A stretch of DNA of 64,000 nucleotides from NCBI RefSeq assembly GCF_025149945.1, contig NZ_JALXVH010000001.1, positions 1-64,000 of the forward strand, in the 5' to 3' direction. The notes beneath the pieces are model-generated. The model saw only the letters and a program-made list of their open reading frames with translations, was not told the origin of the DNA and searched no databases. The translations under genes and the position numbers were made by a program. Positions 51,900 to 61,840 of this stretch are shown piece by piece (positions within the stretch are counted from its first letter, which is position 1; each line of letters begins with the position of its first letter). Origin of the DNA: Kocuria sp. p3-SID1428. Its GTDB lineage: Bacteria; Actinomycetota; Actinomycetes; Actinomycetales; Micrococcaceae.

Positions 51900-52985
51900 T
51901 CAGACCGCGACCTCCTGGTACACCGCGTAGAGGATCGACTGATCCGGGACCTCCATGATGCGGGGCCGGGCGATCCCGTCCAGCACCACGAAGCGCAGCA
52001 GCCCGCCGCGGGTCTTCTTGTCCCGTTTCATGACCTCGAGCAGCTTGGGCCACTGGTCGTAGCGGTAGGTGATCGGCAGCCCCAGGGACTCCAGGATGCT
52101 GCGGTGGCGATCCACGACCTCGTCCGTCAGCGTCCCGTTGGTCCGGGCCAGCTCCGCGGCGAACATCATGCCGACCGACACGGCCGCGCCGTGTCGCCAC
52201 TGATAGCGCTCGTTCTGCTCGATCGCATGCCCCAGGGTGTGGCCGTAGTTGAGCATCTCGCGCTCCCCCGACTCCCGCAGGTCCCCGGAGACGACGCCGG
52301 CCTTGACCCGCACAGAGCGCTCCACGAGCTCGCGCAGCACCGGCGAGGCGGGATCCGTCGCTTCCTCGAGATGTTGCTCGATCAGCTCGAGGATCCGCTC
52401 ATCGGCGATGAACCCGCACTTGACCGTCTCGGCCATGCCGGTCAGCAGCTCATTGCGCGGCAGAGTCGAGAGCACATCGAGATCGCACAGCACGCCGGCC
52501 GGAGGGTGGAACGAGCCCACGAGGTTCTTGCCCTCGGAGGTGTTGATCCCGGTCTTTCCGCCCACTGCGGCATCGACCATGCCCAGGAAGGTCGTGGGCA
52601 CGTGCACCACGCGGATGCCGCGCAGCCAGGTCGCGGCCACGAAGCCGGCCAGATCGCTCACGGCGCCGCCGCCGACCGAGACGATCGCGTCGGTGCGGGT
52701 GAAATCGGCCTGGCCCAGGGCCTGCCAGCAGAAGCCGGCGACTTCCAGGCGCTTGCCCTCCTCGGCATCAGGGATCACGGCCTGGAAGGCCTGATAGCCC
52801 TCCCCCTGCAGCTGCTCGACGACCACCTGGCCGTTGGCCTCGAGGGCCTGCGGGTGGATGACGAGGACCTTCTGGACGCGGCTGCCCAGGATCTCGGCCA
52901 GGTGGCCCATCAGGCCGCGGCCCACGAGCACCTCGTACTCGTCCTCGGGCCGCGTGCCGGTCACGGGGATGCGGGTGGTGGTCAT
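51900..52985 (-). CDS. aroB: 3-dehydroquinate synthase
   Basis: Second shikimate step, NAD- and zinc-dependent. 361 residues. SVGGGAVSDLAGFVAATW (about 104-121) is the NAD region; VGGKTGINTSEGKN and NYGHTLGHAIEQ hold substrate and zinc residues. Last gene of the run from DUF948 to aroB, 72 bases after aroK. Confidence 0.96.
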   Translation of the reverse strand: MTTTRIPVTGTRPEDEYEVLVGRGLMGHLAEILGSRVQKVLVIHPQALEANGQVVVEQLQGEGYQAFQAVIPDAEEGKRLEVAGFCWQALGQADFTRTDAIVSVGGGAVSDLAGFVAATWLRGIRVVHVPTTFLGMVDAAVGGKTGINTSEGKNLVGSFHPPAGVLCDLDVLSTLPRNELLTGMAETVKCGFIADERILELIEQHLEEATDPASPVLRELVERSVRVKAGVVSGDLRESGEREMLNYGHTLGHAIEQNERYQWRHGAAVSVGMMFAAELARTNGTLTDEVVDRHRSILESLGLPITYRYDQWPKLLEVMKRDKKTRGGLLRFVVLDGIARPRIMEVPDQSILYAVYQEVAV

Positions 52986-53057
52986 GGCTCTCCTTCGCCC
53001 CGACCCGGCGCGACGAAGCGCGAAGGTCGGATCTTGCGGTGGTCTGGTTCGGCGGGC

Positions 53058-53645
53058 TCAGCCTGCGGCCAGGCGGCGCAGCGCCTGGATCTCCTCGTGC
53101 AGGTCCTCGGCGATCCTGGAGATCGGGCGGTTGCCGCTGGCGTCGAGGCGGATGTCCGCCAGGGCCTCGTAGGTGTCCCGGCGCTGGGACATGAGATCAC
53201 GCCAGCGCTGGACGGGATCGCCCTTGAGCATGGGGCGGTTGCCCGTGCGACGCAGGCGTCGGCGCACCGAGCGCTCGTCGATCTCCAGGTAGGCGACCAT
53301 CTCGTGCAGCAGCAGCTCCTCGACCGCGGGCGTCATGGGAGCGCCACCGCCCAGCGAGATGATCGAGTCGTCCAGCGACTCGTCCTCCAGCAGCTCGGCG
53401 ATGGTCTCCGCCTCGATCCTGCGGAACTCGTCCTCGCCCCGGGCCTCGAACAGCTGCGGGATCTGCCCGTGGCGCTGGACGATCACCGAATCGGAGTCGG
53501 CGAAGCCGTAGCCGTAGCGCCGGGCCATGTACTTGGCCAGGTGCGATTTGCCCGCGGCCATGGGCCCGATCAGCACGATCGGGCCCTGGGAGGGCCCCAG
53601 ATCCGCCTGCGGATCCGGTGCCGCGGGACGACGACGTCGGCTCAC
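53058..53645 (-). CDS. aroK: Shikimate kinase
   Basis: Phosphorylates shikimate. 195 residues. The P-loop is [10 protein letters not shown] (about 27-36), DSDSVI the first substrate Asp, SLGGGAP the second strand, and RTGNRPML the lid. A ~20-residue N-terminal tail is extra. The GTG overlaps the aroC stop by four bases. Confidence 0.95.
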   Translation of the reverse strand: MSRRRRPAAPDPQADLGPSQGPIVLIGPMAAGKSHLAKYMARRYGYGFADSDSVIVQRHGQIPQLFEARGEDEFRRIEAETIAELLEDESLDDSIISLGGGAPMTPAVEELLLHEMVAYLEIDERSVRRRLRRTGNRPMLKGDPVQRWRDLMSQRRDTYEALADIRLDASGNRPISRIAEDLHEEIQALRRLAAG

Positions 53646-54889
53646 GCGTTGCGCTCCGGCGCAGGCCCCTCCGTGCCCTCGAACGCGTCGATCTCGCCGC
53701 TCGAGCGCAGCGCCTCCGGGATCGCGGCCAGGTAGGCGTCCTTGTTGCGCACGGTCTCGGCGATCGAGTCGCCGCCGAACTTCTCGAGCGCGGCCTCCGC
53801 GAGCACGAGCGCGACCATGGCCTCGGCCACCACGCCGGCGGCCGGCACGGCGCAGACATCCGAGCGCTGGTGGTGGGCCCGGGAGGCCTCGCGCGTGGCG
53901 ATGTCCACGGTGCGCAGCGCCTTGGGGACGGTCGCGATGGGCTTCATGGCAGCCCGCACGCGCAGGACGTCTCCGATGGACATGCCGCCCTCGATTCCGC
54001 CGGCGCGATTGGAGACGCGGTGCACGCGGCCGTCGTCGCCGATCCTGATCTCGTCGTGGGCCTGCGTGCCGGGACGCGCGGCGGTGAGGAAGCCGTCGCC
54101 GACCTCCACGCCCTTGATCGCCTGGATGCCCATCAGCGCCCCGGCCAGGCGCGAGTCCAGGCGGCGGTCCCAGTGCACGTAGGAGCCCAGTCCCGGGGCC
54201 AGTCCGTAGGCCAGGACCTCGACGACGCCGCCGAGGGTCTCGCCGTCCTTGTGCGCGGCGTCGACGGCCTCGACCATCTTCGCCGAGGTCTCGGCGTCGT
54301 GGCAGCGCAGCGGATCGGCGTCCAGGGCCTCGACGTCGCCGGGCACCGGGCGCGCAGCATCGATCGGGGCCTCGACGCCGCCGACGGCCGTCGTGTGCGA
54401 GACCAGGCCCACGCCCAGCGCCTCGAGGATCGCAGCCGCCACCGTTCCGAGGGCCACGCGGGTGGCGGTCTCGCGAGCAGAGGCGCGCTCGAGCACGGGG
54501 CGGGCCTCGTCATGGCCGTACTTCTGCATGCCCGTGAAGTCGGCGTGGCCGGGGCGCGGGCGGGTCAGCGCCGCGTTGCGGGCGCGGCCCTCGAGCAGCG
54601 CCGGGTCCACGGGGTCGGCGGACATGACCGTCTCCCACTTGGGCCACTCGGTGTTGGCGATCTCGATCGCGACCGGCCCGCCCTGAGTCAGGCCGTGGCG
54701 CACGCCGCCGAGCAGCCGCACGCGGTCCTGCTCGAACTTCATGCGCGCCCCGCGACCGTAGCCAAGACGGCGACGGGCCAGCGCGGCCTGGATGTCGGCC
54801 GAGGTCAGGCTGACCCCGGCGGGAACGCCCTCGATGATGCCCACGAGGGCCTCTCCGTGGGACTCACCAGCACTCAGCCAGCGCAGCAT
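53642..54889 (-). CDS. aroC: Chorismate synthase
   Basis: Forms chorismate from EPSP using reduced FMN. 415 residues. [16 protein letters not shown] (residues 1-16) and [13 protein letters not shown] are the flavin/substrate blocks; [14 protein letters not shown] and [14 protein letters not shown] follow. EPSP synthase (aroA) is not in the window. Confidence 0.97.
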   Translation of the reverse strand: MLRWLSAGESHGEALVGIIEGVPAGVSLTSADIQAALARRRLGYGRGARMKFEQDRVRLLGGVRHGLTQGGPVAIEIANTEWPKWETVMSADPVDPALLEGRARNAALTRPRPGHADFTGMQKYGHDEARPVLERASARETATRVALGTVAAAILEALGVGLVSHTTAVGGVEAPIDAARPVPGDVEALDADPLRCHDAETSAKMVEAVDAAHKDGETLGGVVEVLAYGLAPGLGSYVHWDRRLDSRLAGALMGIQAIKGVEVGDGFLTAARPGTQAHDEIRIGDDGRVHRVSNRAGGIEGGMSIGDVLRVRAAMKPIATVPKALRTVDIATREASRAHHQRSDVCAVPAAGVVAEAMVALVLAEAALEKFGGDSIAETVRNKDAYLAAIPEALRSSGEIDAFEGTEGPAPERNA

Positions 54890-54991
54890 GTTCAGCCTCT
54901 CGTCGTCGTGTGCTCCGCGCGTGCTCGCGGGAGCCTGTCCGGTGATCCGCGCCGATTCCGTCCCGGATCCGGCACGTGCGCCGGGCGGGTC

Positions 54992-55882
54992 TTACGGGCG
55001 GGACAGGACCGCCTGGGCGAGCTCGGGCCGGCCCGCGGCGGCGCACAGGGCGCGGATCACCTCGTGCTCATGGGGCAGGGTCTGGTCGATCGCTCGGCCG
55101 GTGAACAGCCGGATCTGGTCCAGGGCCTGCAGCACGAGCATATCCAGCCCGGGGACCACCGCGCCTCCGGCGCGCTGCCAGGCTCGGGCCAGCGCCGAGG
55201 GCCAGGGGTCGTAGGCGGCATCCAGCAGCGTGCCGCGGGTGCTGCGACCGCGCACCGCGGCCAGCTGGGCGGCCAGGGCATCGGCACCGTGCGGCGGCAG
55301 GGTCGAGACCACGAGATCGCAGCCGGCCAGCTGCTCGGCCGCCTCATCCCAGTCCCGGATCCGCACCGGCAGCCCGAGCCGATCGGCGGCCTCGACCGCG
55401 CGCTGGGCGCGCTCGCGAGAGCGCACCCAGAGATCGATCTGCTCCGCGCCCAGCTGCTGCAGCGCAGCCAGGGCGGCCGTGGCCGTCCCTCCCCCGCCGA
55501 GCACCGAGGCCCGTGGAGCCTCCGGCACCGGGCCAGCCGCCCGCAGCGAGGCGGCGATCCCGGCGACGTCCGAGTTGTGCCCCAGCAGGGAGCCGTCGGA
55601 GCGCGGGCGCAGCGTGTTGACCGTGCCGACGGCCGCTGCCCGATCCGTCAGCTCGTCGGCGACCTCGGCCGCCTCGGACTTCAACGGCATGGTCACCGAC
55701 ATGCCCCGCCAGGATGGATCTTGGCGCAGCAGGTCGATCTGCCCGGTGAGCTCGCCCTCCTCGAGGTCGTAGGCCCGGTAGTCGATCGCCTCCCCCAGCA
55801 CCCGGTAGGCGGCCTCGTGCAGCCAAGGTGAGAGGGAGTGGCCGATCGGATGGCCGGCCACTCCCGCGTGCGCCCGACTCAC
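54992..55882 (-). CDS. aroE: Shikimate dehydrogenase
   Basis: Reduces 3-dehydroshikimate with NADPH. 296 residues. GHPIGHSLSPWLHEAAY (about 10-26) is the substrate site; MSVTMPLK contains the catalytic lysine; VLGGGGTATAALAAL is the NADP loop. I chose the GTG at 55882, which overlaps the mltG stop by four bases; a GTG at 55888 is possible. A 102-base gap separates it from aroC. Confidence 0.95.
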   Translation of the reverse strand: MSRAHAGVAGHPIGHSLSPWLHEAAYRVLGEAIDYRAYDLEEGELTGQIDLLRQDPSWRGMSVTMPLKSEAAEVADELTDRAAAVGTVNTLRPRSDGSLLGHNSDVAGIAASLRAAGPVPEAPRASVLGGGGTATAALAALQQLGAEQIDLWVRSRERAQRAVEAADRLGLPVRIRDWDEAAEQLAGCDLVVSTLPPHGADALAAQLAAVRGRSTRGTLLDAAYDPWPSALARAWQRAGGAVVPGLDMLVLQALDQIRLFTGRAIDQTLPHEHEVIRALCAAAGRPELAQAVLSRP

Positions 55883-57057
55883 TGGCACTTGTCCTCGTTC
55901 TCGGAGCACCACTGCTGGTACTCGTCGACGTTCTCCGCGTGCTCCTCGAGCGTGGAGGCGAACTTCGTCTCGCCGGTGTCGAGGTTCACCGTGACCCAGT
56001 AGTAGTAGTCGTTCTCGGCCGGATTGGCCGCGGCATCGATGGCCTCGGTGCTGGGCGAGCCGATCGGTCCCACGGGCAGGCCCGGATTGGCGTACGTGTT
56101 GTACTCATTCGACTCGTCCTGCTTCTCCTCCTCGGAGATGTGCACCGTGGTCTCGCCCAGGCCGTAGGCCACCGAGGCATCCGACTGGATGAGCCCGCCG
56201 GTTCCGGCGTCGGGATTGTCCAGGCGGTTGTAGATCGCACCGGCGACGTCGTCGTAGATATCCGGCACGCCCTCGAACTCGACGATCGAGGCCACGGTGA
56301 GGATCTCGAACTCGTCCTCCTCGGCCACACCGGCCTCCTCGAGCGCGGCGTTCGTGGCATCCACCATCTCCTGGAGGATCTCCTCCGGGGTGGCATCCAG
56401 AGCGAAGCGGTACTCGCCGGGATGCAGGTACCCCTCGATCGTCGGGAACTGATCCGAGATGCCGTACTGCGTGGGGTCCTCGGCGGCGTCCTCGAAGTCC
56501 TGCACCGAGTTCCCGGTGGCCTCGGAGAGGATCTCGAAGGTCTCGTCCATGCGGATCGTGCGCGGGACGGCGGCGTAGTCGGTCGCCTCGTCCTCCTGCA
56601 TCAGCCTCCCGACGGCCGCGTCCGAGCTCATCTGGTGATTCAGCTCGTACTCCCCCGGCTGCACGAAGTCGCCTGCGTGGTTTTCGTTGAAGACCTCCAC
56701 GAAGCGCTCGCCGTCGGCGACGATGTCCTCCTCCTCCAGAGCGAAAGCGATCTGAGCGACGGTCGCGCCCTCCTGGACGGTGAAGGTCACAGGGTCCTGG
56801 CCCTCGCCGCGGTAGTCGTGGCGCTCGAACCAGCCGAAGGTTGAGCCCAGCACGGTCACGGTGAGCACCACGGCCACGGTGAACAGCGCGATGGCCCCCA
56901 GCAGCGACATGTTGTGCTTCCGGGTCAGCCGACGCAGCTCTTCCGGCGATCGGTTCTCGGCCTCGAAGGCCCCCGCGATCTCGCGCGTCTCGCGCGGTGA
57001 GCCCCCGCCGGACGGGTCCTCGGTGTGCGCGTCGGTGCGCGGGTCCTGGTCGCTCAC
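55879..57057 (-). CDS. mltG: Endolytic transglycosylase MltG
   Basis: Inner-membrane lytic transglycosylase that cuts nascent glycan strands. 392 residues: cytoplasmic N-terminus, one membrane segment (about 52-72, LLGAIALFTVAVVLTVTVLG), then a LysM-like subdomain (FTVQEGATVAQIAFAL) and the YceG domain with TVASIVEFEG (catalytic Glu) and GGLIQSDASVAYGLG, ANPGLPVGPIGSPS. The extracellular part is strongly acidic. The GTG overlaps the ruvX stop by four bases. Confidence 0.95.
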   Translation of the reverse strand: MSDQDPRTDAHTEDPSGGGSPRETREIAGAFEAENRSPEELRRLTRKHNMSLLGAIALFTVAVVLTVTVLGSTFGWFERHDYRGEGQDPVTFTVQEGATVAQIAFALEEEDIVADGERFVEVFNENHAGDFVQPGEYELNHQMSSDAAVGRLMQEDEATDYAAVPRTIRMDETFEILSEATGNSVQDFEDAAEDPTQYGISDQFPTIEGYLHPGEYRFALDATPEEILQEMVDATNAALEEAGVAEEDEFEILTVASIVEFEGVPDIYDDVAGAIYNRLDNPDAGTGGLIQSDASVAYGLGETTVHISEEEKQDESNEYNTYANPGLPVGPIGSPSTEAIDAAANPAENDYYYWVTVNLDTGETKFASTLEEHAENVDEYQQWCSENEDKCQ

Positions 57058-57653
57058 GACAGGTCTCCCTCCGGGTGGGCGGCCGCCTGCGCGGAGGCGA
57101 CGGTGGTCTGGGCTGCTCGGGGACCGGTGTCGGCTCCGTCAGCGGGGGGAACATCCACTCCGGCGGGACCGCCGGAGCGTCTGATCATGGACAGGGCGGC
57201 CTCGAGGATGGTCACCGCAGCCTGGCGGTCCACCTTGTCCCGGTGCTCGCGCCGCGACACGCCCGCTTCCAGCAGGGCGCGGTGGGATTCGGTCGAGCTC
57301 CAGCGCTCGTCGAGCATGCGCACGGGCACGGACCACCCCTTGGCGGCCAGTCGCCGCTGCAGGCCCTGGGCCCAGGCGATCGCCGCTCGGGTGGAGTCCG
57401 TGTGCTTCCCGGACATGGCCAGCGGCAGCCCCACGACTACCTCGACGACCTCGTGCTCGTGGACCAGGTTGGCCGCAAGCTTGATGTCGAAGCCCTTGCG
57501 GCGGTCGCGCTCCAGGGTGGTCAGCGGCGTGGCCAGGATGCCGTCCGGATCGGACAGGGCCACACCGACGCGCACCGTGCCGACGTCGACACCCAGGCGC
57601 CGACCCGGCCGGACGGCCGTCGGCACCTGCGCGGTGAGCCCCTCGGAGGTCAT
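57054..57653 (-). CDS. ruvX: Holliday junction resolvase-like RuvX (YqgF)
   Basis: RNase H-fold nuclease, implicated in 16S rRNA 5' processing or junction resolution. 199 residues. LGVDVGTVRVGVALSDPDG (about 20-38) has the first catalytic Asp, VVGLPLAMSG and LDERWSSTES the later acidic residues. A polar C-terminal tail (about 40 residues) extends past the fold. Ten bases after alaS. Confidence 0.94.
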   Translation of the reverse strand: MTSEGLTAQVPTAVRPGRRLGVDVGTVRVGVALSDPDGILATPLTTLERDRRKGFDIKLAANLVHEHEVVEVVVGLPLAMSGKHTDSTRAAIAWAQGLQRRLAAKGWSVPVRMLDERWSSTESHRALLEAGVSRREHRDKVDRQAAVTILEAALSMIRRSGGPAGVDVPPADGADTGPRAAQTTVASAQAAAHPEGDLS

Positions 57654-57663
57654 GACCAAGGCC

Positions 57664-60351
57664 TCAGGCCTCTGCTCCGCCGCGCAGCTCGGCGCGGATG
57701 GCCTCGAGCGCGGCCCCCGTGCGGGCGGGATCCTGGCCGCCGCCCTGGGCGAGGTCGTCCTTGCCGCCGCCGCCGCCGCCGAGAACGCCTGCCGCGGTGC
57801 GCACCAGCGCACCGGCCTTGGCGCCCTCGGCGCGGGCCGACTCGGTCGTGGCCACGAGCACGAGCGGACGCCCGCCGGAGACGCCGGTCACGGCCACGAC
57901 GGCCGCGCGGTCGCTGAGGCGCCCGCGCAGATCCAGCGCCAGGGCGCGCAGGTCATCGGCTCCGGAGACCTCGCCCATGTCGTGGGCCAGCACCGTCAGG
58001 GAGCCGATCTGCTGGGCCTGATCCAGCAGCGAGCCCGCCTGGGCCTGCAGCTTCTCGCGGCGCAGCTCGCCGAGCTGGCGCTCGGTCTCCTTGAGGCGAT
58101 CCAGGGTGGACTGCAGGCGCTCGGGCAGCTCGGTGGAGGACTGCACCTTGAGCATGTCGGTCAGCTGGTTGACCAGCGTGCGCTCGGCGGCCAGGTGGTT
58201 GAACGAGTCCAGGCCCACCAGGGCCTCCACGCGGCGGTTGCCGGAGCCGACGGAGCCCTCCGAGATCAGCGACAGCGAGCCGATCTGCGCGGTGTCGTCC
58301 ACGTGGGTGCCGCCGCACAGCTCGCGCGACCACTCGCCGTTCATCTCGACCACGCGCACCACATCGCCGTACTTCTCGCCGAACAGGCTCATGGCGCCCA
58401 GGGCGCGGGCCTCGTCGATCGGCATCTCGCGGGTGATGACCTCGTGGTCGTCGTGGATCACGGCGTTGGCCAGGCCCTCGACCTCCTGCTTCTGCGCGGT
58501 GGACAGCCCCTCGCCCCAGCTGAAGTCGAAGCGCAGGTAGCCCTCCTTGTTGAAGGAGCCGCGCTGGACGGCCTCCGGACTGAGGACCTCGTGCAGCGCC
58601 GCGTGCACGATGTGCGTGGCCGAGTGCGCCATCTCCCCGTCGCGGCGGCGGCGGACGTCGATCGCGGCCGTGACCTCGGAGCCGGCGGCCGCCTCGCCGG
58701 AGACGACCTTGCCGCGGTGGACCGACAGCCCCTTGACGGGCTGCTGGACATCCGAGACCCGGATGACGAAGCCGTCGCCGGAGATCGTGCCGGAGTCGGC
58801 GGCCTGGCCGCCGGACTCGGCGTAGAACGGGGTCGAATCGAGCACGACCTCGATCTCCTGGCCCTCGGACACGGCCGGGACGGTCTGGCCGTCGACGAGC
58901 AGAGCGCGGATCGTGGTCGCGGTGGAGAACTCGTCGTAGCCGGTGAACACGGAGCCGCGCTGCTCCTGCAGGGCGCGCAGCACCGAGAGGTCCTCGAAGC
59001 CGCCCTTCTTGGCCTTGGCATCCGCGCGGGCGCGCTGGCGCTGCTCCTCCATCAGGGAGCGGAAGGCCGTCTCGTCGACCGCGACACCGGCCTCAGCGGC
59101 CATCTCGAGGGTCATGTCGATCGGGAAGCCGTAGGTGTCGTGCAGGGCGAAGGCATCGGCACCGCCGACCGACCCGCCCTGGGCCTTGGCCGCGGAGACC
59201 GCCTGGTCCAGGCGAGCCGTGCCGGACTCGATCGTCTTCAGGAAGGCCTTCTCCTCGGCGTAGGCGATCCGGGAGATGCGCTCGAAGTCGTCCTTGACCA
59301 CCGAGTAGACCTTGCCCATGACCTCGGAGGAGGCCGGCAGCAGCGTGGGCAGGCAGGGCTCGGCCACGCCCAGCAGGCGCATGGCGCGGATCGCGCGGCG
59401 CAGCAGGCGGCGCAGGATGTAGCCGCGGCCCTCGTTGCCGGGCACCACGCCGTCGCCGATGAGCATCAGCGAGGAGCGCACGTGATCGGCGACCACGCGC
59501 ATGCGGACGTCGTCCTCGTAGCCCTCGTCCCCGGGGTTCTCGGAGCCGCGGTACGTGCGGCCGGAGAGCTTCTCGGCGGCGTCCAGGACGGGACGGACCT
59601 GGTCGGTCTCGTAGAAGTTCTCCACGCCCTGCAGCAGCATGGCCATGCGCTCGACGCCCATGCCGGTGTCGATGTTCTTCTTGGGCAGCTCGCCCAGGAT
59701 CTCGTAGTCCTTGCCGCTGCCCTCGCCGCGCTGGTACTGCATGAACACGAGGTTCCAGATCTCGATGTAGCGGTCGTCGTCCGCCGCCGGGCCGCCCTCC
59801 TTGCCGTAGCGGGGGCCGCGGTCGTAGAAGATCTCGGAGTCGGGACCGGCCGGGCCGGGCTGGCCGGTGTCCCAGAAGTTCTCCTCCTTGGGCATGCGCT
59901 GGATGCGCTCATCCGGCACTCCCACGGTCTCGCGCCACAGCGCGTAGGACTCCTCGTCGTGCTCGTAGATCGTGATCCACAGCCGCTCCGGGTCCAGCCC
60001 GAACCCGCCGTCCTCGACGGAGCTGGTCAGCAGCTCCCATGCGAACGGGATGGCCTTCTCCTTGAAGTAGTCGCCGAAGGAGAAGTTGCCGGCCATCTGG
60101 AAGAACGTGCCGTGGCGAGCGGTCTTGCCCACCTCGTCGATGTCGAGCGTGCGGATGCACTTCTGGACGGAGGTGGCGCGGTCGTACGGCGCCTGCTCCT
60201 GGCCCAGGAAGTACGGGATGAAGGGGACCATGCCGGCGATGGTGAACATCGAACCGGGCTGGGCCGAGACCAGGGAGGCCGAGGGCACGACCGTGTGTCC
60301 CTTCTTCTCGAAGAAGCTCAGCCAGCGCTCGGTGATCTCGTGGGTCAGCAT
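57664..60351 (-). CDS. alaS: Alanine-tRNA ligase
   Basis: Class II synthetase of 895 residues. FFEKKGHTVVPSASLV (about 13-28) and GNFSFGDYFKE form the catalytic core. HSATHIVHAAL and CGGTHV are the editing-domain zinc ligands. The C-Ala domain ends with a Gly-rich GVLGGGGGGKDDLAQGG. The ATG at 60351 has AGAGGAC upstream and overlaps the preceding gene by seven bases. Confidence 0.97.
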   Translation of the reverse strand: MLTHEITERWLSFFEKKGHTVVPSASLVSAQPGSMFTIAGMVPFIPYFLGQEQAPYDRATSVQKCIRTLDIDEVGKTARHGTFFQMAGNFSFGDYFKEKAIPFAWELLTSSVEDGGFGLDPERLWITIYEHDEESYALWRETVGVPDERIQRMPKEENFWDTGQPGPAGPDSEIFYDRGPRYGKEGGPAADDDRYIEIWNLVFMQYQRGEGSGKDYEILGELPKKNIDTGMGVERMAMLLQGVENFYETDQVRPVLDAAEKLSGRTYRGSENPGDEGYEDDVRMRVVADHVRSSLMLIGDGVVPGNEGRGYILRRLLRRAIRAMRLLGVAEPCLPTLLPASSEVMGKVYSVVKDDFERISRIAYAEEKAFLKTIESGTARLDQAVSAAKAQGGSVGGADAFALHDTYGFPIDMTLEMAAEAGVAVDETAFRSLMEEQRQRARADAKAKKGGFEDLSVLRALQEQRGSVFTGYDEFSTATTIRALLVDGQTVPAVSEGQEIEVVLDSTPFYAESGGQAADSGTISGDGFVIRVSDVQQPVKGLSVHRGKVVSGEAAAGSEVTAAIDVRRRRDGEMAHSATHIVHAALHEVLSPEAVQRGSFNKEGYLRFDFSWGEGLSTAQKQEVEGLANAVIHDDHEVITREMPIDEARALGAMSLFGEKYGDVVRVVEMNGEWSRELCGGTHVDDTAQIGSLSLISEGSVGSGNRRVEALVGLDSFNHLAAERTLVNQLTDMLKVQSSTELPERLQSTLDRLKETERQLGELRREKLQAQAGSLLDQAQQIGSLTVLAHDMGEVSGADDLRALALDLRGRLSDRAAVVAVTGVSGGRPLVLVATTESARAEGAKAGALVRTAAGVLGGGGGGKDDLAQGGGQDPARTGAALEAIRAELRGGAEA

Positions 60352-60821
60352 GTCGTCCTCTTGGTCCTCGGGTTCGTGATGGTCTGTGAAGTGACCGGCC
60401 GGAGCCGGTCGGTGCGCTCAGGAGCCGTCGCGGGGCCTGCGGCGGGCGCCTGGTCCTCGTGGTCGATGATCGTCGCCTCGCCTGCGCGCTGCCCGGCAGG
60501 CAGCTCATGCCTGTCTGCGACTGGCTCGCCCGCTCCAGCTCCGCGGCTGCGGCCGGTGCCGCCGAGCTGATCGCGCAGCTCGGTCTCGGCCTGGTCCATT
60601 CCCGCGCGGATGTCCTGGACCAGGCGCAGCGCGCGCGTGCCGAGTCGGTTCTCGCGCACCGGACCCGAGCGGGTCCGCTCCACGGGCTCGGCGGCGCCGC
60701 GACCGCGCTCGAGCGCCTGGGAGGCGGCTCGACGGCCGCGGTCGCTGCCGGCGGCACGCCCGGCCCCGACGCCGACGGCTGCGCCGGCCGCCAGCACGGC
60801 GAGCCGGGTCCATGCGCTCAT
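60345..60821 (-). CDS. Small membrane-anchored or secreted hypothetical protein
   Basis: 158 residues: a hydrophobic N-terminus (LAVLAAGAAVGVGAG, residues 7-21), then a polar charged region with a short helical segment (RALRLVQDIRAGMDQAETEL) and a disordered tail. Genes of this kind commonly lie between a DUF948 gene and alaS in Actinobacteria. The ATG at 60821 follows GGAAGGAC; it overlaps DUF948 by four bases and alaS by seven. No function can be assigned. Confidence 0.65.
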   Translation of the reverse strand: MSAWTRLAVLAAGAAVGVGAGRAAGSDRGRRAASQALERGRGAAEPVERTRSGPVRENRLGTRALRLVQDIRAGMDQAETELRDQLGGTGRSRGAGAGEPVADRHELPAGQRAGEATIIDHEDQAPAAGPATAPERTDRLRPVTSQTITNPRTKRTTC

Positions 60822-61537
60822 GCTCGAGGTCCTTCCGCGTCTCGGCGCCCGGGCTGGTCGTCCTGCGCGGACTCGCGCCGTGCCACGCCGGGCTCGACGG
60901 ACTCCGTCGACATGGTCTCACTGCTGGGCGACGCGGCGGCGGAGGCGCCGGTGCTGTCGATGTCCGGGTCGCTGTCCCACTCGGTGCCCTCCCACCAGGC
61001 GCCGCCCTGTTCGCGCACAGGCATGCCGTGGGCGGGCGCGGCGCGCATGGGCCCGGACTGCTCGGTGCCTGCGGCGGGACCAGCGTGGTCGGGCCCATCC
61101 GTCTCGGTCGGCGCCGGAGCCTCGGCAGCGGCCGCGCCTGCAGCCTGCTCGGCCTCTCGCGCCCTGCGCCGCTCCTCGCGACGGGCGCGGACGGCGTCGC
61201 TGCTGAACGCGCGGCGCACCCCGGAGGAGAACGCCGCGGTCTTGATGATGGGCTGTCCCACGGTGGAGGCCACCAGGGAGGTCATGGCAGACATGCTGGC
61301 CGAGGCGTCCGAGACGCTGTCGGTGATGACATCGACCTTCTCGAGCTGCGAGTTGGTCGTGGCGACCGTGCGCGTGACCTCCTGCAGCAGCGGCTCGGTC
61401 TCGTCGTTGAGGTCGCGGATCAGCACCCGCAGCTCATCGAAGACCCTGCCCAGCTTGACGATCGGAACCGCCAGCAGGGCGACGAGCACTGCGAACACGC
61501 CGGCGGCGATCAGCCCGGCGATATCTCCTCCGGTCAT
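60818..61537 (-). CDS. DUF948 domain-containing membrane protein
   Basis: A 239-residue protein: one N-terminal membrane segment (about 5-27, DIAGLIAAGVFAVLVALLAV), then a predicted helical coiled-coil-like region (FDELRVLIRDLNDETEPLLQ to LEKVDVITDSVSDA), then a disordered acidic tail. The pattern matches DUF948 proteins of unknown role. First gene of the run to aroB; promoter at 61650-61658. Confidence 0.85.
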   Translation of the reverse strand: MTGGDIAGLIAAGVFAVLVALLAVPIVKLGRVFDELRVLIRDLNDETEPLLQEVTRTVATTNSQLEKVDVITDSVSDASASMSAMTSLVASTVGQPIIKTAAFSSGVRRAFSSDAVRARREERRRAREAEQAAGAAAAEAPAPTETDGPDHAGPAAGTEQSGPMRAAPAHGMPVREQGGAWWEGTEWDSDPDIDSTGASAAASPSSETMSTESVEPGVARRESAQDDQPGRRDAEGPRA

Positions 61538-61840
61538 GTGCTGGGGGTGCTCCTTGCTCGGCGGCGGCAGCGATCGGGAGAACCTGCCCTGAGCCGCACG
61601 GATCCGGACGACGGACAGAGTCGGCGACAGGGCGTGCAGTGCGGGGACCACTGTAACAAAAAGGTCACGAAACCCGACGACAGCTGTGATGTGCGCATCG
61701 CCGCGTCTGCGCGAGGCGCCGCTGCGGACCGATATGTCCGAAGCCGTGCCGAATCCGCCCCGACCAGCACATACATGTGTGTATTGTGACCCCCACCACA
61801 CCGCACCGTCGGTGTTCCGCTCTCGGATCAAGGGGGATCC
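61538..61840. other. 303-base intergenic region with divergent promoters
   Basis: Lies between the DUF948 gene and the subtilisin-like protease gene. It holds the DUF948 promoter (61650-61658) and an imperfect dyad, CACATACA and TGTATTGTG, around 61768-61788. It is more AT-rich than its surroundings (AACAAAAAGGTCACG). I see no gene. Confidence 0.6.
61650..61658 (-). promoter_or_regulatory. DUF948-alaS-aro promoter (extended -10)
   Basis: TGTTACAGT on the minus strand fits TGnTAnnnT and leaves a leader of about 105 bases. No -35 at standard spacing. Confidence 0.5.
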